64,000 bases of DNA from Granulicella mallensis MP5ACTX8. Lineage in GTDB: Bacteria; Acidobacteriota; Terriglobia; Terriglobales; Acidobacteriaceae. The DNA lies in assembly GCF_000178955.2 (NCBI RefSeq), contig NC_016631.1, positions 4,712,001 to 4,776,000 on the forward strand, read 5' to 3'. Each line of letters opens with the position of its first letter. The stretch's first letter is position 1. Below the pieces are notes generated by a model. That model worked only from the letters and a program-made list of their open reading frames with translations, was not told where the DNA came from and did not search any database. Below are positions 37,321 to 46,634 of this stretch, in pieces. The position numbers and the translations under genes are program-made.

Positions 37321-40300
37321 TCAATCCCGAAAGGAGAGAATCCATGACAGAAGCTTTCGGAAGACAATTTGTTCCCTCTCATAGACGACCTCGCCTGGAA
37401 CCGTCAAGACCACCTCTGTGCCGTGATCCAGCACGGAGATGATGTTGAGCTCAGACCCGATTGCAGTGGAGCGTTCCCGCATCCCCTGCAAACCGAAGTG
37501 CCCCGGCCGGCCACCCCGCAGAGTGTCCTCGGCCATACCATGGCCGTTGTCGGCGACGCGCAGTGTGAGGTTTCGCCCAAAGGCTAGTTCAATGGAGATG
37601 CGATCCGCGGCCGAGTGGTAGTAGGCGTTGCGAACAGCCTCGCAGCCGATATGAGTTATTTGCTCACAGATGCCGTGATGCATCTTCCTTGCCGAACCGT
37701 GGACTGCAAAGTCAACTCCACGAGTCTCGTTCGCGCTGAACTCGTCCAGCGCGCGTTTCAAAGCGAGAACAAGGCTGTCCTCCTCATCGGGAGCACGTAG
37801 TGTGATCAATACAGCCCGGCCTTCTTTAGTGGCTTGGTCGAGCCAGGCTGCGAGTTTGTTTAGGCATTCCAAGAGCCTAGAGGAGTCTTTGGATTGGTCG
37901 AGTGCAGTCTCGACGAGTATCTTGCTGCCCTGAATCGTCTGCAGCAGCGTGTCGTGCAGGTCGCGCGCAATTTTTGTCCTCTCGTCAAGCCGGGCCTCGT
38001 AGCGGAGTCGCAGTACGCGCGAAATTCCACGGAGCCTCATTCTGTGTGCGGCCCAGAGGACAGCACACAGTGCAAGGAGGCACAGAAGTCTAAACCATGC
38101 TGTTTGGTACCATGCGGCCATGATGGCGATCTCGACTCGAGCCCCATCGTTATTCCATATTCCGTCGTCATTGGAGGCGGCAACATGGAACGAATAGGTT
38201 CCAGGCGGCAGCTTTGAATAGAACGCCTGACGACGTTGCCCTGCGTCGTGCCACTGATATTCGTAACCCTCAAGTCGATAGCGGAATCGGACTCGTTGTG
38301 GAACTGTGTAGCTGAATGCTGTGTATTCGACTTGCAGGTCACTTGCGCTGGGCAGAACGACAGTGCCATTCGTAGGACAATTCCTTCCGCCCGAGACGAC
38401 ATCTCGAATGAGCACCTTGGGTATGACCGGATTCTTTGGAATGTCTCTCGGGTCAAGCTCATACACTCGGTGGACAGTCGAGAAGAATAGACGTCCGTCG
38501 GACGTTCCTGCGACGGTGGGAAGGGGGCGGATATCCTCCGGCGCGCCTACGAACCCGTCGAGGAAGTCGAAGTCCCTATGCGCTACGCCACGACCGTTTG
38601 ACTTCGATGCTTCAAGTTCAGTGCCATCGACTTCCACGACGCCGTTTACCGTGTTCAACCACAGCCTCCCGTCGGAGGTCTCCAGGATCCCTGATATGTT
38701 CGCGGGCGACCGACCGGAAAACCGTATGGCCTTGAAGCGCCCTCCGACGAATGCCTCGAGTCCCCGATCTCCGCCGATCCAGAGATGGTCGTGGTATGCG
38801 GCGATGGCTGTCACGTTACCGACTTCAACACCCTCTTGCTCGGTGAACGTCGCGAAGCGAGTTCCATCGAATGCTGCAACTCGATTGTTCGTATACCCAA
38901 ACCACACCGCGCCACTCTCATCGCGCGTTTCCACGATCGCAGTGGGCTTGTGGAATTGATCCGGGCCCATCTTCTGCCATCCGCCATTAGAGTACCTTTG
39001 CACCCCATTGCCAATGAAAGACACCCAGACGTCCCCTGTCTTGCCAGTAGCGATTGCCTGTATATTGTGCATCGAACTAAGACTCTGCGGCAGCCTGACC
39101 CTGTGAACGCCGGTGGGCGTCTCCTGTGCGAGCAGGGAGGTACCCCCAAGCCAGACTGAGCCCAGTGGATCGCGATAGATGCTCTGAATGTGATCCACCG
39201 GATTGGCCAGTGGCCTGACGACGTCCCCATCCAAATGCATCAAGTTTCCGGCACCCACGAGGAGCGTTCCGTCCGAGTCTCTTGACACGGCGATCTCCTG
39301 CGTTCCCTTGGGCAGCGGCAGAGGCACAAATGCCTGCAACCGAAAATAGTCCAGTCCGTCATCCGTGGCGATGAAAACCCCACCCTCCTGATCCTGGAAG
39401 ATGCTCCTTACGGTATCGCTCGTGAGCCCGTCGGCCCCCTTGAAGGTGGTGACGCGTGACAGTGCGCCAAGCTTGGAAGTCTCCCTCCGCGAATGCGCCC
39501 AGATCAAGCCGTGCTTTAGAGTTCCCAACCACAAACCGCCGTCGCGGGTCTCCAAGACATCAGTGAATTGCCCATGTATCCACGAATCGGCAAGCGGCAT
39601 CGCCCCGGAGGGCTCCATCGGACCAAGTTCCATGCCCTGCGGTCCAAGGCGAGAGACCCACATTCTTCCGTCCGCGCTCTGTCCCAATTCCTCGTCTGTA
39701 CCCGGTTTCCGCTGAACGAGTCGAAATTCGTGCCCACCCGCGGATAGGTAGAAAATACCCTCTGGGCTTATAGCCCAGAGTCTTCCTGCGCGATCGCTGT
39801 ATATCGCGCTTGGCTGCTTCGACCCTAAATTCCAACTCCTTTCGACGCGCCGCCATTTATCCCCTTCAAGCCGGTATAGGCCGCCGTTAGTTGCCGCCCA
39901 TACTCGTTCATCCGCGTCGACCGCAAAATATAGTGCTGATGCTTCGGAAAGCCCTTCCGCTTGCCCGTAGTTCCTGCATCGCTGATCTTTGATAAAACTT
40001 ACGCCACCGAAGCGGTAGCCGATCCAAAGCCCTCCATGCGCGTCGGCCTTCAGGCTCATCACTTGATCTGAAACAAGAGCACTCCCGTCGCTCGGCCTGA
40101 AGCGCTGGAACGTCATGCCATCGAACTGGTATAGGCCACTCTCCGCGGCGATCCACAAAATCCCATCGGAGGTCTGTGCCAATTGGACGATTCCGCTTGG
40201 AACCCCTTCGCGAGCTGTCCAAGCGGTGTGATAGAGATCACGGGGGCTGGAGGGCTCGCGCTGGCCATATGCGCTCGCCGCCAGCCAACACAGAAGTGCA

Positions 40301-40326
40301 AGGACTTGGCCGATACCGGAACGCAT
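37321..40326 (-). CDS. Propeller-type sensor histidine kinase (Reg_prop / Y_Y_Y / HisKA_3)
   Basis: A 1001-aa sensor with a signal peptide (MRSGIGQVLALLCWLAASAYG). The periplasmic part is a two-component-regulator beta-propeller built from repeats such as TSDGILWIAAESGLYQFDG and ETRDGGLWLGTLKHGLI, then a Y_Y_Y domain (YRLEGYEYQWHDAG) and one membrane helix (FRLLCLLALCAVLWAAH). The cytoplasmic kinase has the NarX-type phospho-acceptor RDLHDTLLQ (His791), an N-box EAVRNAYYHS, and the ATP lid DNGHGM with GHFGLQGMRERS. Start 40326 gives the signal peptide; the frame runs on to 40518 without support. Similar proteins sense polysaccharide fragments. No response regulator is adjacent. Confidence 0.88.
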   Translation of the reverse strand: MRSGIGQVLALLCWLAASAYGQREPSSPRDLYHTAWTAREGVPSGIVQLAQTSDGILWIAAESGLYQFDGMTFQRFRPSDGSALVSDQVMSLKADAHGGLWIGYRFGGVSFIKDQRCRNYGQAEGLSEASALYFAVDADERVWAATNGGLYRLEGDKWRRVERSWNLGSKQPSAIYSDRAGRLWAISPEGIFYLSAGGHEFRLVQRKPGTDEELGQSADGRMWVSRLGPQGMELGPMEPSGAMPLADSWIHGQFTDVLETRDGGLWLGTLKHGLIWAHSRRETSKLGALSRVTTFKGADGLTSDTVRSIFQDQEGGVFIATDDGLDYFRLQAFVPLPLPKGTQEIAVSRDSDGTLLVGAGNLMHLDGDVVRPLANPVDHIQSIYRDPLGSVWLGGTSLLAQETPTGVHRVRLPQSLSSMHNIQAIATGKTGDVWVSFIGNGVQRYSNGGWQKMGPDQFHKPTAIVETRDESGAVWFGYTNNRVAAFDGTRFATFTEQEGVEVGNVTAIAAYHDHLWIGGDRGLEAFVGGRFKAIRFSGRSPANISGILETSDGRLWLNTVNGVVEVDGTELEASKSNGRGVAHRDFDFLDGFVGAPEDIRPLPTVAGTSDGRLFFSTVHRVYELDPRDIPKNPVIPKVLIRDVVSGGRNCPTNGTVVLPSASDLQVEYTAFSYTVPQRVRFRYRLEGYEYQWHDAGQRRQAFYSKLPPGTYSFHVAASNDDGIWNNDGARVEIAIMAAWYQTAWFRLLCLLALCAVLWAAHRMRLRGISRVLRLRYEARLDERTKIARDLHDTLLQTIQGSKILVETALDQSKDSSRLLECLNKLAAWLDQATKEGRAVLITLRAPDEEDSLVLALKRALDEFSANETRGVDFAVHGSARKMHHGICEQITHIGCEAVRNAYYHSAADRISIELAFGRNLTLRVADNGHGMAEDTLRGGRPGHFGLQGMRERSTAIGSELNIISVLDHGTEVVLTVPGEVVYEREQIVFRKLLSWILSFRD

Positions 40327-40453
40327 CACAGGAGCTGCACCAGAGTGAGCACGAGAATTGGCGTCTCCATATCTAAACTTTGCCCGTGGGCTTTGGTCGT
40401 ACCCACACTGGGGTGCGGGGTGCATGGGCCTTCGAACGGTCGCGTGCGGCGGG

Positions 40454-42142
40454 TCACGATGCTGTCGCGGCGATGGGAATCTCAAGAAGGGACGGTCCCT
40501 CCCTGTCTCCCGCCGCAATCATGTACGCAGTGATATCGTCCGGTTCCGTCAGCCGGACCGCGTCTACGCCCATGGAACGCGCAAGCGCGCAGAAGTCGAT
40601 CGACGGCTGGTTGATTTCCATGCCGACGAATCTCCCCGACTGCGCGTTGTAGCCGGGCCGAGAGCGCATGAAATTCTTGAGGATGTTGTATTCGCTGTTG
40701 TTGAAGACCACAAAGGTTATAGGAAGACTTTCGTGCGCTGCGCTCCATAGCGCCTGCGGAGAATACATGGCAGCTCCGTCCCCCAGAAGGCAGACGACCC
40801 GCTGCTGCCGCTCGAGACCCAGGCTGACGCCGACAGCAGCCGGCATTCCCCAGCCGAGGCCGGCGCCACGGAAGTAGTAATACTCCCCAGGCTTTCGGAC
40901 TGGATACAACTGTCGGACGTACTTGTTAGTCGCCAGGCACTCGTCCACGATGACAGTGCCGGGAGGCACTCCACGGAGCACGGCATCGGCGGCAACAAGC
41001 GGGTACAGAGGGCGGCTCGGCGCCAGGCGTTCGCACTCATCCTTCAGGTCCTGCTCCCAAGACGCTCTCCAGTCGCGTGCGATCGCAAGCCTGGAGTCCC
41101 GACTCGGGGCAAGGGCCCTCTCTTGCGAAAGCGCATCGCCCACCGCCGCCAGCAAGGAAAGCGGATCGCCGTAAAGGCCGAGTTCAACCGCATGGCATCG
41201 ACCCAGGCTGTGTCGATCGACCGCAATCTGCAATAGCTGCGTTTTTGGGGACAAAGGCAGCTCGTCGGAATAGGTATACGACATGAACGCGCGGTCGCCG
41301 ATGAGCAGGATACGGTCGTACCCCCCTAAGACTTTTCTCATCTCTCCCGTATTCGGGGGAAGGGTAAATCGCCACAGGGGGTGATCCGTTGGAAACGGCA
41401 CATTCGAATGGAAGGGGGACCCATAAACCGGCGCGCCCAGCAGTTCCGCGACTCGGACGGCGGCCTCGGTCGCACCGTAACGGCCGACCTCATCGCCTAC
41501 AACCAGGCAGAGGTTGCCGGCAGATTCGACGAGAAGCCGGACGAGTTGGCTGATATCCCCGCTCTCCGCCTGCACGATGGTGGATCTAGGGGGAATCGAC
41601 ACCGTGCCGATCTCATCGATAATATTCATCGGTAAAGATACGAACACAGGACCGCGGGGCTCGGTATTCGCATCACGGAAGGCCCGTCGCAAAATGATCG
41701 GGAGTTCCTGCAGCGAACGGACCTCGTGGGCCCATTTGACCGTTGCGCGTGCGAGGCCCACCAGGTCCCCGGATAGCAGCGGGTCATATGCCAGATGACG
41801 GATGTCCTGCTGTCCGGCTGTCACGACCATGGGAACATTGGTGGCAAAGGCGTTGGTCAGATTCCCCATTCCATTTCCCAAGCCGGCCGTCGTATGCAGG
41901 TTGACGAACGATGGCCGTCCGGTAGCCTGCGCATAGCCGTCCGCCATTCCCACCACTGCGGCCTCCTGTAGCCCCAGGATGAAGTGAAAATCATCATCGC
42001 CGGCTAGCGCGTCTATAAGAGCCAACTCCGTCGTTCCCGGATTGCCGAAGACGTGGGTGACGCCTTCATCCCGCAGAATCTCGAGAAGGCACTCGCGCCC
42101 GCTCGCCACTTTATTTTCCCTAGTTTCGTAAGCAATGTTCAA
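40454..42142 (-). CDS. Thiamine-diphosphate enzyme, benzoylformate-decarboxylase-like
   Basis: A 562-aa TPP enzyme with all three domains. The N-terminal PYR domain has GNPGTTELALIDAL and the activating Glu in LGLQEAAVVGMADGYA. The PP domain has the TPP motif GDGAAMYSPQALWSAA ending in FNNSEYNIL. The ordering NPGTTE and LHTTAGLGNGMGN resembles benzoylformate decarboxylase, which converts phenylglyoxylate to benzaldehyde, rather than acetolactate synthase. The TTG start at 42142 has GGAGAC seven bases upstream. It is divergent from an Lrp-type regulator 177 bp away, which probably controls it. Oxalyl-CoA or related 2-oxoacid decarboxylases remain alternatives. Confidence 0.82.
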   Translation of the reverse strand: MNIAYETRENKVASGRECLLEILRDEGVTHVFGNPGTTELALIDALAGDDDFHFILGLQEAAVVGMADGYAQATGRPSFVNLHTTAGLGNGMGNLTNAFATNVPMVVTAGQQDIRHLAYDPLLSGDLVGLARATVKWAHEVRSLQELPIILRRAFRDANTEPRGPVFVSLPMNIIDEIGTVSIPPRSTIVQAESGDISQLVRLLVESAGNLCLVVGDEVGRYGATEAAVRVAELLGAPVYGSPFHSNVPFPTDHPLWRFTLPPNTGEMRKVLGGYDRILLIGDRAFMSYTYSDELPLSPKTQLLQIAVDRHSLGRCHAVELGLYGDPLSLLAAVGDALSQERALAPSRDSRLAIARDWRASWEQDLKDECERLAPSRPLYPLVAADAVLRGVPPGTVIVDECLATNKYVRQLYPVRKPGEYYYFRGAGLGWGMPAAVGVSLGLERQQRVVCLLGDGAAMYSPQALWSAAHESLPITFVVFNNSEYNILKNFMRSRPGYNAQSGRFVGMEINQPSIDFCALARSMGVDAVRLTEPDDITAYMIAAGDREGPSLLEIPIAATAS

Positions 42143-42319
42143 CCGATTGTCTCCGTGACTCGCTCATCGTCATGCTGCTCTCGAACGATGTATCGATGGT
42201 ATGGGGAATGGGGAGGCGCATACAGGCTAAAAACACTCCGCTTCAGAACAAATATGCAGTAAAATTCCGTGTTATAGCAGATATATGATTTCTTTCTCTA
42301 CAAATGAGGGTGTTGCGTA

Positions 42320-42799
42320 ATGTTATCGATACTTGATGAGATAGATGTCAGGATCCTGGACATCCTCCAAGAGGAGGGTCGGATCAGTGTCCTTGATCTA
42401 GCCGAAAAAGTTGGCCTCTCGCCAACCCCTTGCGGCCGACGGCTCCGGGCACTGGAAGATAAGGGCTACATTGAAAAATACGTAGCCTTGCTGCAGCCCA
42501 GGATGTTGGGCATCGTCTTCGACGTGTTCTTGAAAGTGCGGCTTAAAAGCTCGGACAAAGCCGCCATCCACGATTTTCTTGACGCTGTGCGCGGGATTCG
42601 CGAGATCCAACGGGCCTATTTCATCACCGGGGATTACGACTATTTGATCCACGTGCGCACAGAAAGCGCGGAGACATTCAAGAATTTTCTCCTCGAGCGT
42701 ATCCTCACGCTTGGCGTAGCTCACACGCAGAGCTACATCGTGCTTGAGGAGGTCAAGAACACGACCGCACTTCCCATCTCGAGCCCAGGCCACGCCTGA
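42320..42799 (+). CDS. Lrp/AsnC family transcription regulator
   Basis: A 159-aa regulator with an N-terminal winged helix (ISVLDLAEKVGLSPTPCGRRLRALEDKGYI, centred on LAEKVGLSPTPCGRRL) and a C-terminal RAM domain (FLDAVRGIREIQRAYFITGDYDYLIHV). It would bind an amino acid or 2-oxo acid and control the divergent decarboxylase-like gene through the AT-rich 177-bp intergenic region. ATG 42320 has a weak GAGGG site further upstream than usual. Confidence 0.92.
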   Translation: MLSILDEIDVRILDILQEEGRISVLDLAEKVGLSPTPCGRRLRALEDKGYIEKYVALLQPRMLGIVFDVFLKVRLKSSDKAAIHDFLDAVRGIREIQRAYFITGDYDYLIHVRTESAETFKNFLLERILTLGVAHTQSYIVLEEVKNTTALPISSPGHA

Positions 42800-42869
42800 G
42801 CAGCAGCACTTGTTCGCACCAGGTTGCGGGGGGCCCGTATTGGCACAGCACCGATGGCAGGTGACATCA

Positions 42870-43440
42870 CATCGAAGGGTCTTCACCGAGAAGTCGTTGT
42901 CCTGAGTCTGGTCCGAGCCTTCGATCTGACGAAACTTTCCGTGGCTTAGCGGGGCCACGGTGCTCTTCAAATAGATCAGGATTGACGCTTGCTCTCGAAA
43001 CTCCAGTCTCATCGTTCGATGTTGAGAAAGAGGAAGCCTTTTGCTGTTTCCGGACGTTGGCGAGGGATCGCGAAACCCGCAATGCGAGCCGACTGTCCAT
43101 CCGCAAGACGTTTCAACCCTGCTCACGGGGTGACACCCATTTTTGTCATGCAGCCACGGTGGTAACTCATCAGGTGTGGGCCTACGGTCACACCTGCGCC
43201 ACGATAGTCTGCGGCCAGACGTTCTTCGGTTGTCATCGGGAAGAGAGGCATGGACTTCCATCGTTCCTTCTCCCCAGGCAGGTCTTTGAACAACGACCCC
43301 GAAGGTCGCCCGCATGCTCTACCTGCCATAGGACATCCCGGCGGTGGATATTCTCGCGGAGGGAATTCAGCGCGCCGATCTGTGTCTGCATGGAAAGTTC
43401 CTGCCTGCGCGGTTCGGGCATCAGTGTAGCTTTACCCTGG
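42870..43440 (-). pseudogene. dnaE2: Decayed 3' end of dnaE2 (error-prone DNA polymerase)
   Basis: Three minus-strand pieces in successive frames match the C-terminal part of DnaE2 in the right order. They are IGALNSLRENIHRRDVLWQVE (in part IGALNSL, HRRDVLWQVE), then PMTTEERLAADYRGAGVTVG with PHLMSYHR, then NDETGVSRASVNPDLFEEHR from the OB-fold region. The frames shift between pieces and nothing of the polymerase core remains. This explains the non-coding gap between the Lrp gene and the decarboxylase. No imuA or imuB gene is present nearby. Confidence 0.75.
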
Positions 43441-43453
43441 GAACGCGCGGCCA

Positions 43454-44941
43454 TCAGGCGAGTACGTCGCTGCTCCATCCAGCAAGCCGACGGCCCAACT
43501 CCAACGTCGAGCTGATGAGCAAATCGAAATCTGAGCGAATCGTCCTGTGATTTGTGTTGGCTACACGAATTGCGAACCTGCCGTCGATGCGCGCATTCGA
43601 CGGCACTGCGACTCCAGATTCCTGAAGCCGGACCAGAAGCTCCGAATTGAGCTCATCAAGTTCCCTATCGCTGAATCCGTCTTGAACGAAGCGAAAACAC
43701 ACCACGTTCATGACAACAGGAGCGAGCAACTCCAGGTCCGGTTCGGCTTCCACGCGTGAAGCAAGATAGAAAGAATCGTCGATATTCTGCTCGATTGCCT
43801 GTCCCAATTTCTCAACCCCATAGACAGAGAGATTCATCCAGACGCGCAATGCCCGGAAGCTTCGGGAAAGCTGAATCCCTTTTGAAGCGAATTCGGTAGG
43901 CTTCACCGCAATACCGCCGCTGAAGTTCTCCAGATATGAGGGAGCAAAGGAGAATGCCTTTTCGTGAGCTTTCCCGTCGCGAATCAGCACGGCTCCAGTC
44001 TCGAACTGCATGTAGCCCCATTTATGGAGATCGAACGCAACCGAGTCAGCCCGTTCCAGACCGTTGACAAGATACCGATATCGAGGCGAAAGTTTGGCTA
44101 GGGCTCCGAATGCCCCATCAACGTGGAACCACAATCCTTCGGCCTGAGCGAGATCCGCCAATGCGATGAGATCGTCAGTAGCTCCTGTGCTGACAGTACC
44201 GGCAGTTCCAACAATGCAGATCGGGCGCATGCCGCGATTCCTGTCTATCTGGATCATGCGCGCGAGCTCGCCAACTTCGATTCGGTCATGGTCATCGACT
44301 GGTACTTTGCGGAAGCCATCGGACCCGAGGCCGAGAAGATCACAGCAACGCTCCGCCCACCCGTGCGTGGCTTCGGACCCGTAGATCACGAGAGGATCTC
44401 CCGTTCCTGACCCGAGCCCTTCTTTGCGGATATCGGTGCCGGCTAGGCTGTTGCGAGCTGCTGTTATACCCAGGAGATTCGCGACCGTGCCGCCACTGAC
44501 CAATAGGCCGCTGGTGCCTTTGGGGAAATCTAGCATCTCGCCAAGCCAGTGAATGACCTGCCGCTCAACGAGGGTCGCCCCTTGGTCATAGCCGGAGACA
44601 TGGCAGTTCATCGTAGACCCGATGAGGTCGGCGAGCACGCCGACGTGAGTTCCTGTTCCCATCACCCAGCCCCAGAAGCGCGGATGGATGTTGCCGGTCG
44701 GGTAGGGGAGGATATGCTCCTTGACGTCTCGGTACACCTCTGTCAGCGAGGAACCTTTCTTGGGTAGTGGAGTTTGGAGGAAGTCGCGGGACGCAGCCGA
44801 GGGACTCTGCCAGGTCGGACGCTCGCGAACGTCTTTCAGGTATTCGACCATATCGTCGAGAATCTGGTGTCCTAGAGTACGAAACTCTTCCCAGTCCTCT
44901 GGATCTAGTGAAACATTTTGCGATGCTTCCGATTCGTTCAC
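43454..44941 (-). CDS. PLP-dependent decarboxylase, aromatic-L-amino-acid type
   Basis: A 495-aa group II decarboxylase (DDC family). Key segments are PTGNIHPRFWGWVMGTGT, VSGGTVANLLGITAAR, the PLP-stacking His in EATHGWAERC, the Asp in WFHVDGAFGA and the PLP lysine in DLHKWGYMQF. GTG 44941 is preferred because AGGAGG lies eight bases upstream; the frame continues to 45079 without a ribosome binding site. Substrate (tryptophan, DOPA, tyrosine or another amino acid) cannot be fixed. It lies close after the small SnoaL-like gene and may be co-transcribed. Confidence 0.88.
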   Translation of the reverse strand: MNESEASQNVSLDPEDWEEFRTLGHQILDDMVEYLKDVRERPTWQSPSAASRDFLQTPLPKKGSSLTEVYRDVKEHILPYPTGNIHPRFWGWVMGTGTHVGVLADLIGSTMNCHVSGYDQGATLVERQVIHWLGEMLDFPKGTSGLLVSGGTVANLLGITAARNSLAGTDIRKEGLGSGTGDPLVIYGSEATHGWAERCCDLLGLGSDGFRKVPVDDHDRIEVGELARMIQIDRNRGMRPICIVGTAGTVSTGATDDLIALADLAQAEGLWFHVDGAFGALAKLSPRYRYLVNGLERADSVAFDLHKWGYMQFETGAVLIRDGKAHEKAFSFAPSYLENFSGGIAVKPTEFASKGIQLSRSFRALRVWMNLSVYGVEKLGQAIEQNIDDSFYLASRVEAEPDLELLAPVVMNVVCFRFVQDGFSDRELDELNSELLVRLQESGVAVPSNARIDGRFAIRVANTNHRTIRSDFDLLISSTLELGRRLAGWSSDVLA

Positions 44942-45085
44942 GGCGACTTCCTCCTGCACCTTGCATTCCAGCGAATAGATTTCTAAATTTCTAAATAAAC
45001 CTGATAGTTCTTTCAGCGATGCCAATAGGCCATCGTCGCCTTGGATCGAGGGCGGCGGTGGCCGTTGTATGGTGGCCACGATGTT

Positions 45086-45469
45086 CTATGCGAAATACGC
45101 GTTGAGCATTGGAACATCGGAGATGAGGCTTTCCAGGCGTTCTATCTTGTTCTCCCGCAGAATGAAGATCGTCGTGAGATGCTCGTCAAGGATTTTCCCG
45201 CCGTGGTTTCCGGTGTTGTGCAAGAGCAGTCCCACATCTTTGTAGCCGATGATGATGTGCTCCACCTTGACGGTCACTCCATAGGAGTTGAGAATTTCGG
45301 CTCGCTTGAATATTCCATCGACGCCACGTGCTTGGCCGGACATCAAGCTGGTTCCTGGCAGATTCCAAACGACGTCATCCGTGAGCAGGGATTGCAACAA
45401 CTTTCGATTCTGGGTCTTTACTGCCACTGCAAAGCTCATAGCGAGCTCCATTTTTTCTTCGTCAGTCAT
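45086..45469 (-). CDS. SnoaL/NTF2-like small protein
   Basis: A 127-aa NTF2-fold protein of the SnoaL-like group: KMELAMSFAVAVKTQNRKLL, LLTDDVVWNLPGTSLMSGQARG and the late EHLTTIFILRENKIERLES are family-typical. It is unrelated in detail to the duplicated SnoaL protein. The start at 45469 has GAGGAGG seven bases upstream, so the extra frame to 45541 is rejected. No catalytic function is apparent. Confidence 0.75.
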   Translation of the reverse strand: MTDEEKMELAMSFAVAVKTQNRKLLQSLLTDDVVWNLPGTSLMSGQARGVDGIFKRAEILNSYGVTVKVEHIIIGYKDVGLLLHNTGNHGGKILDEHLTTIFILRENKIERLESLISDVPMLNAYFA

Positions 45470-45675
45470 ACGACCTCCTCCAAATACGGTTTTGTATCTT
45501 CTTCCGGAGACTCTCGCTATTGAGAGAGCTAGATTGCGCATTGTCTTCGACCAGTCAATACGGCGTTTCCGCAGAGGCCTAGCCGAGTTCTCAATGCCTA
45601 TGGCAACGCGATTTTTGACAGCCGTCGCGAGGCTTTAGATTGCCGATGACTTGTTCATCGCGAATTCCCCTCTAT

Positions 45676-45768
45676 CTCATCCCCCGACCTTAGCGAGATC
45701 CTTCGACGATCGCACCCCGTTTCTTGCTTTCAAATTAAAAAGGATGGGATTGCGATTGAAGCCACTGA
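45676..45768 (-). repeat. Leader repeat without a gene
   Basis: This stretch is similar over about 90 bp to the ada leader (13410-13502), including the core (minus strand GAAAGCAAGAAACGGGGTG), the CTCGCTAAGGT block and a GAGGGG site before an ATG. Here the minus-strand ATG gives only MNKSSAI and then a stop. It looks like a leader that lost its gene. The rest of 45470-45819 has nothing recognisable. Confidence 0.55.
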
Positions 45769-45819
45769 TTCCAGAATCTATGAAGCTGGATAAGGCAATT
45801 GCAATTACAGCCCGTTGCT

Positions 45820-46479
45820 CTATGGAATAGGAGTTACGGTTCTCCTCTGGTCGGCCCGCGCGCTGCCGTCCATGAGCGGAACTAGGGACAACGGTGTGAC
45901 ACAACCAGCGCCCGAGATCAATGCTCTTGGAGAGCACGACTTCAGATGAACCTTGCCTGATACGATCGCAGGCCAAGCAACGCTCAGGGCCCCGATGAGT
46001 TTCGGCGTCATCTGGTCCAATCTCGGGCGGATATCGGCGCGCAAGTCAACTGGATGGTCAAACTTCCCACGCTCCTCGGAGTCCCATTGGGCGAACAGCA
46101 TGTATTGGATCTCCTTACCCGCCTCAACCTGCAGTCGGAAAAAGTGGACCACCCAGTCCGGGGAGAGGTTGGCCTGAGCTGCTCGCAAGCGAATGTCATC
46201 CAGCAGTTGCTGTTCTCGAGCCGGGTCTTCGATTGGCGCACCAGTGTTCCATTTGGTTTGCGCAACCTGAGTCATAAGAGTGAGGCGAGCGGCCATCAAC
46301 GCCTGAACAGTGGCCAAGGCCTCCGCCTGTGTGCGATCGATGTTCTCCGCCTTTCCTGCGCTCAGCGCACATGCGGATGGAAGCAGGTGTTGGCCGTCAA
46401 CGGGGGTGGCGGCGGTGGGGAGGATAAGCGCCAATGATGCAGAGCCTGTAAGGATCATTTTCGAGAGCGTACGAACCAG
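45820..46479 (-). CDS. Exported gamma-class chorismate mutase
   Basis: An all-helical AroQ-type protein. The signature is ARLTLMTQVAQTKWNTGAPIEDPAREQQLL (in pieces LMTQVAQTKW, APIEDPAREQQLL) followed by VVHFFRLQVEAGKEIQYMLF, as in periplasmic gamma-class enzymes that convert chorismate to prephenate. A signal-like segment (MILTGSASLALILP) precedes it. ATG 46458 has no ribosome binding site, while a CTG at 46479 has AAGGAG nearby and gives a basic n-region (VRTLSK), so a rare CTG start is plausible. About 40 residues after the catalytic domain look like a disordered tail. Confidence 0.82.
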   Translation of the reverse strand: MVRTLSKMILTGSASLALILPTAATPVDGQHLLPSACALSAGKAENIDRTQAEALATVQALMAARLTLMTQVAQTKWNTGAPIEDPAREQQLLDDIRLRAAQANLSPDWVVHFFRLQVEAGKEIQYMLFAQWDSEERGKFDHPVDLRADIRPRLDQMTPKLIGALSVAWPAIVSGKVHLKSCSPRALISGAGCVTPLSLVPLMDGSARADQRRTVTPIP

Positions 46480-46634
46480 GGGAACTCCTTCTGATATCTG
46501 CCATAGGTGAAAGCTGGCGCCTCTGGCGGGCCAGGTTTTGGTGAACCGTTGAGATTGCGATCGCACCTCTGCAGCCTGCGTCCCGCCGTGTTGACTTGAG
46601 CTTGCGTTGGCGGCTCTCCGTGCATGCATCGCAA

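Noticed and set aside
44942..45079. Longer N-terminus of the PLP decarboxylase
   Set aside because: The far start lacks a ribosome binding site and the extra residues are unlike the family, whereas GTG 44941 has AGGAGG.
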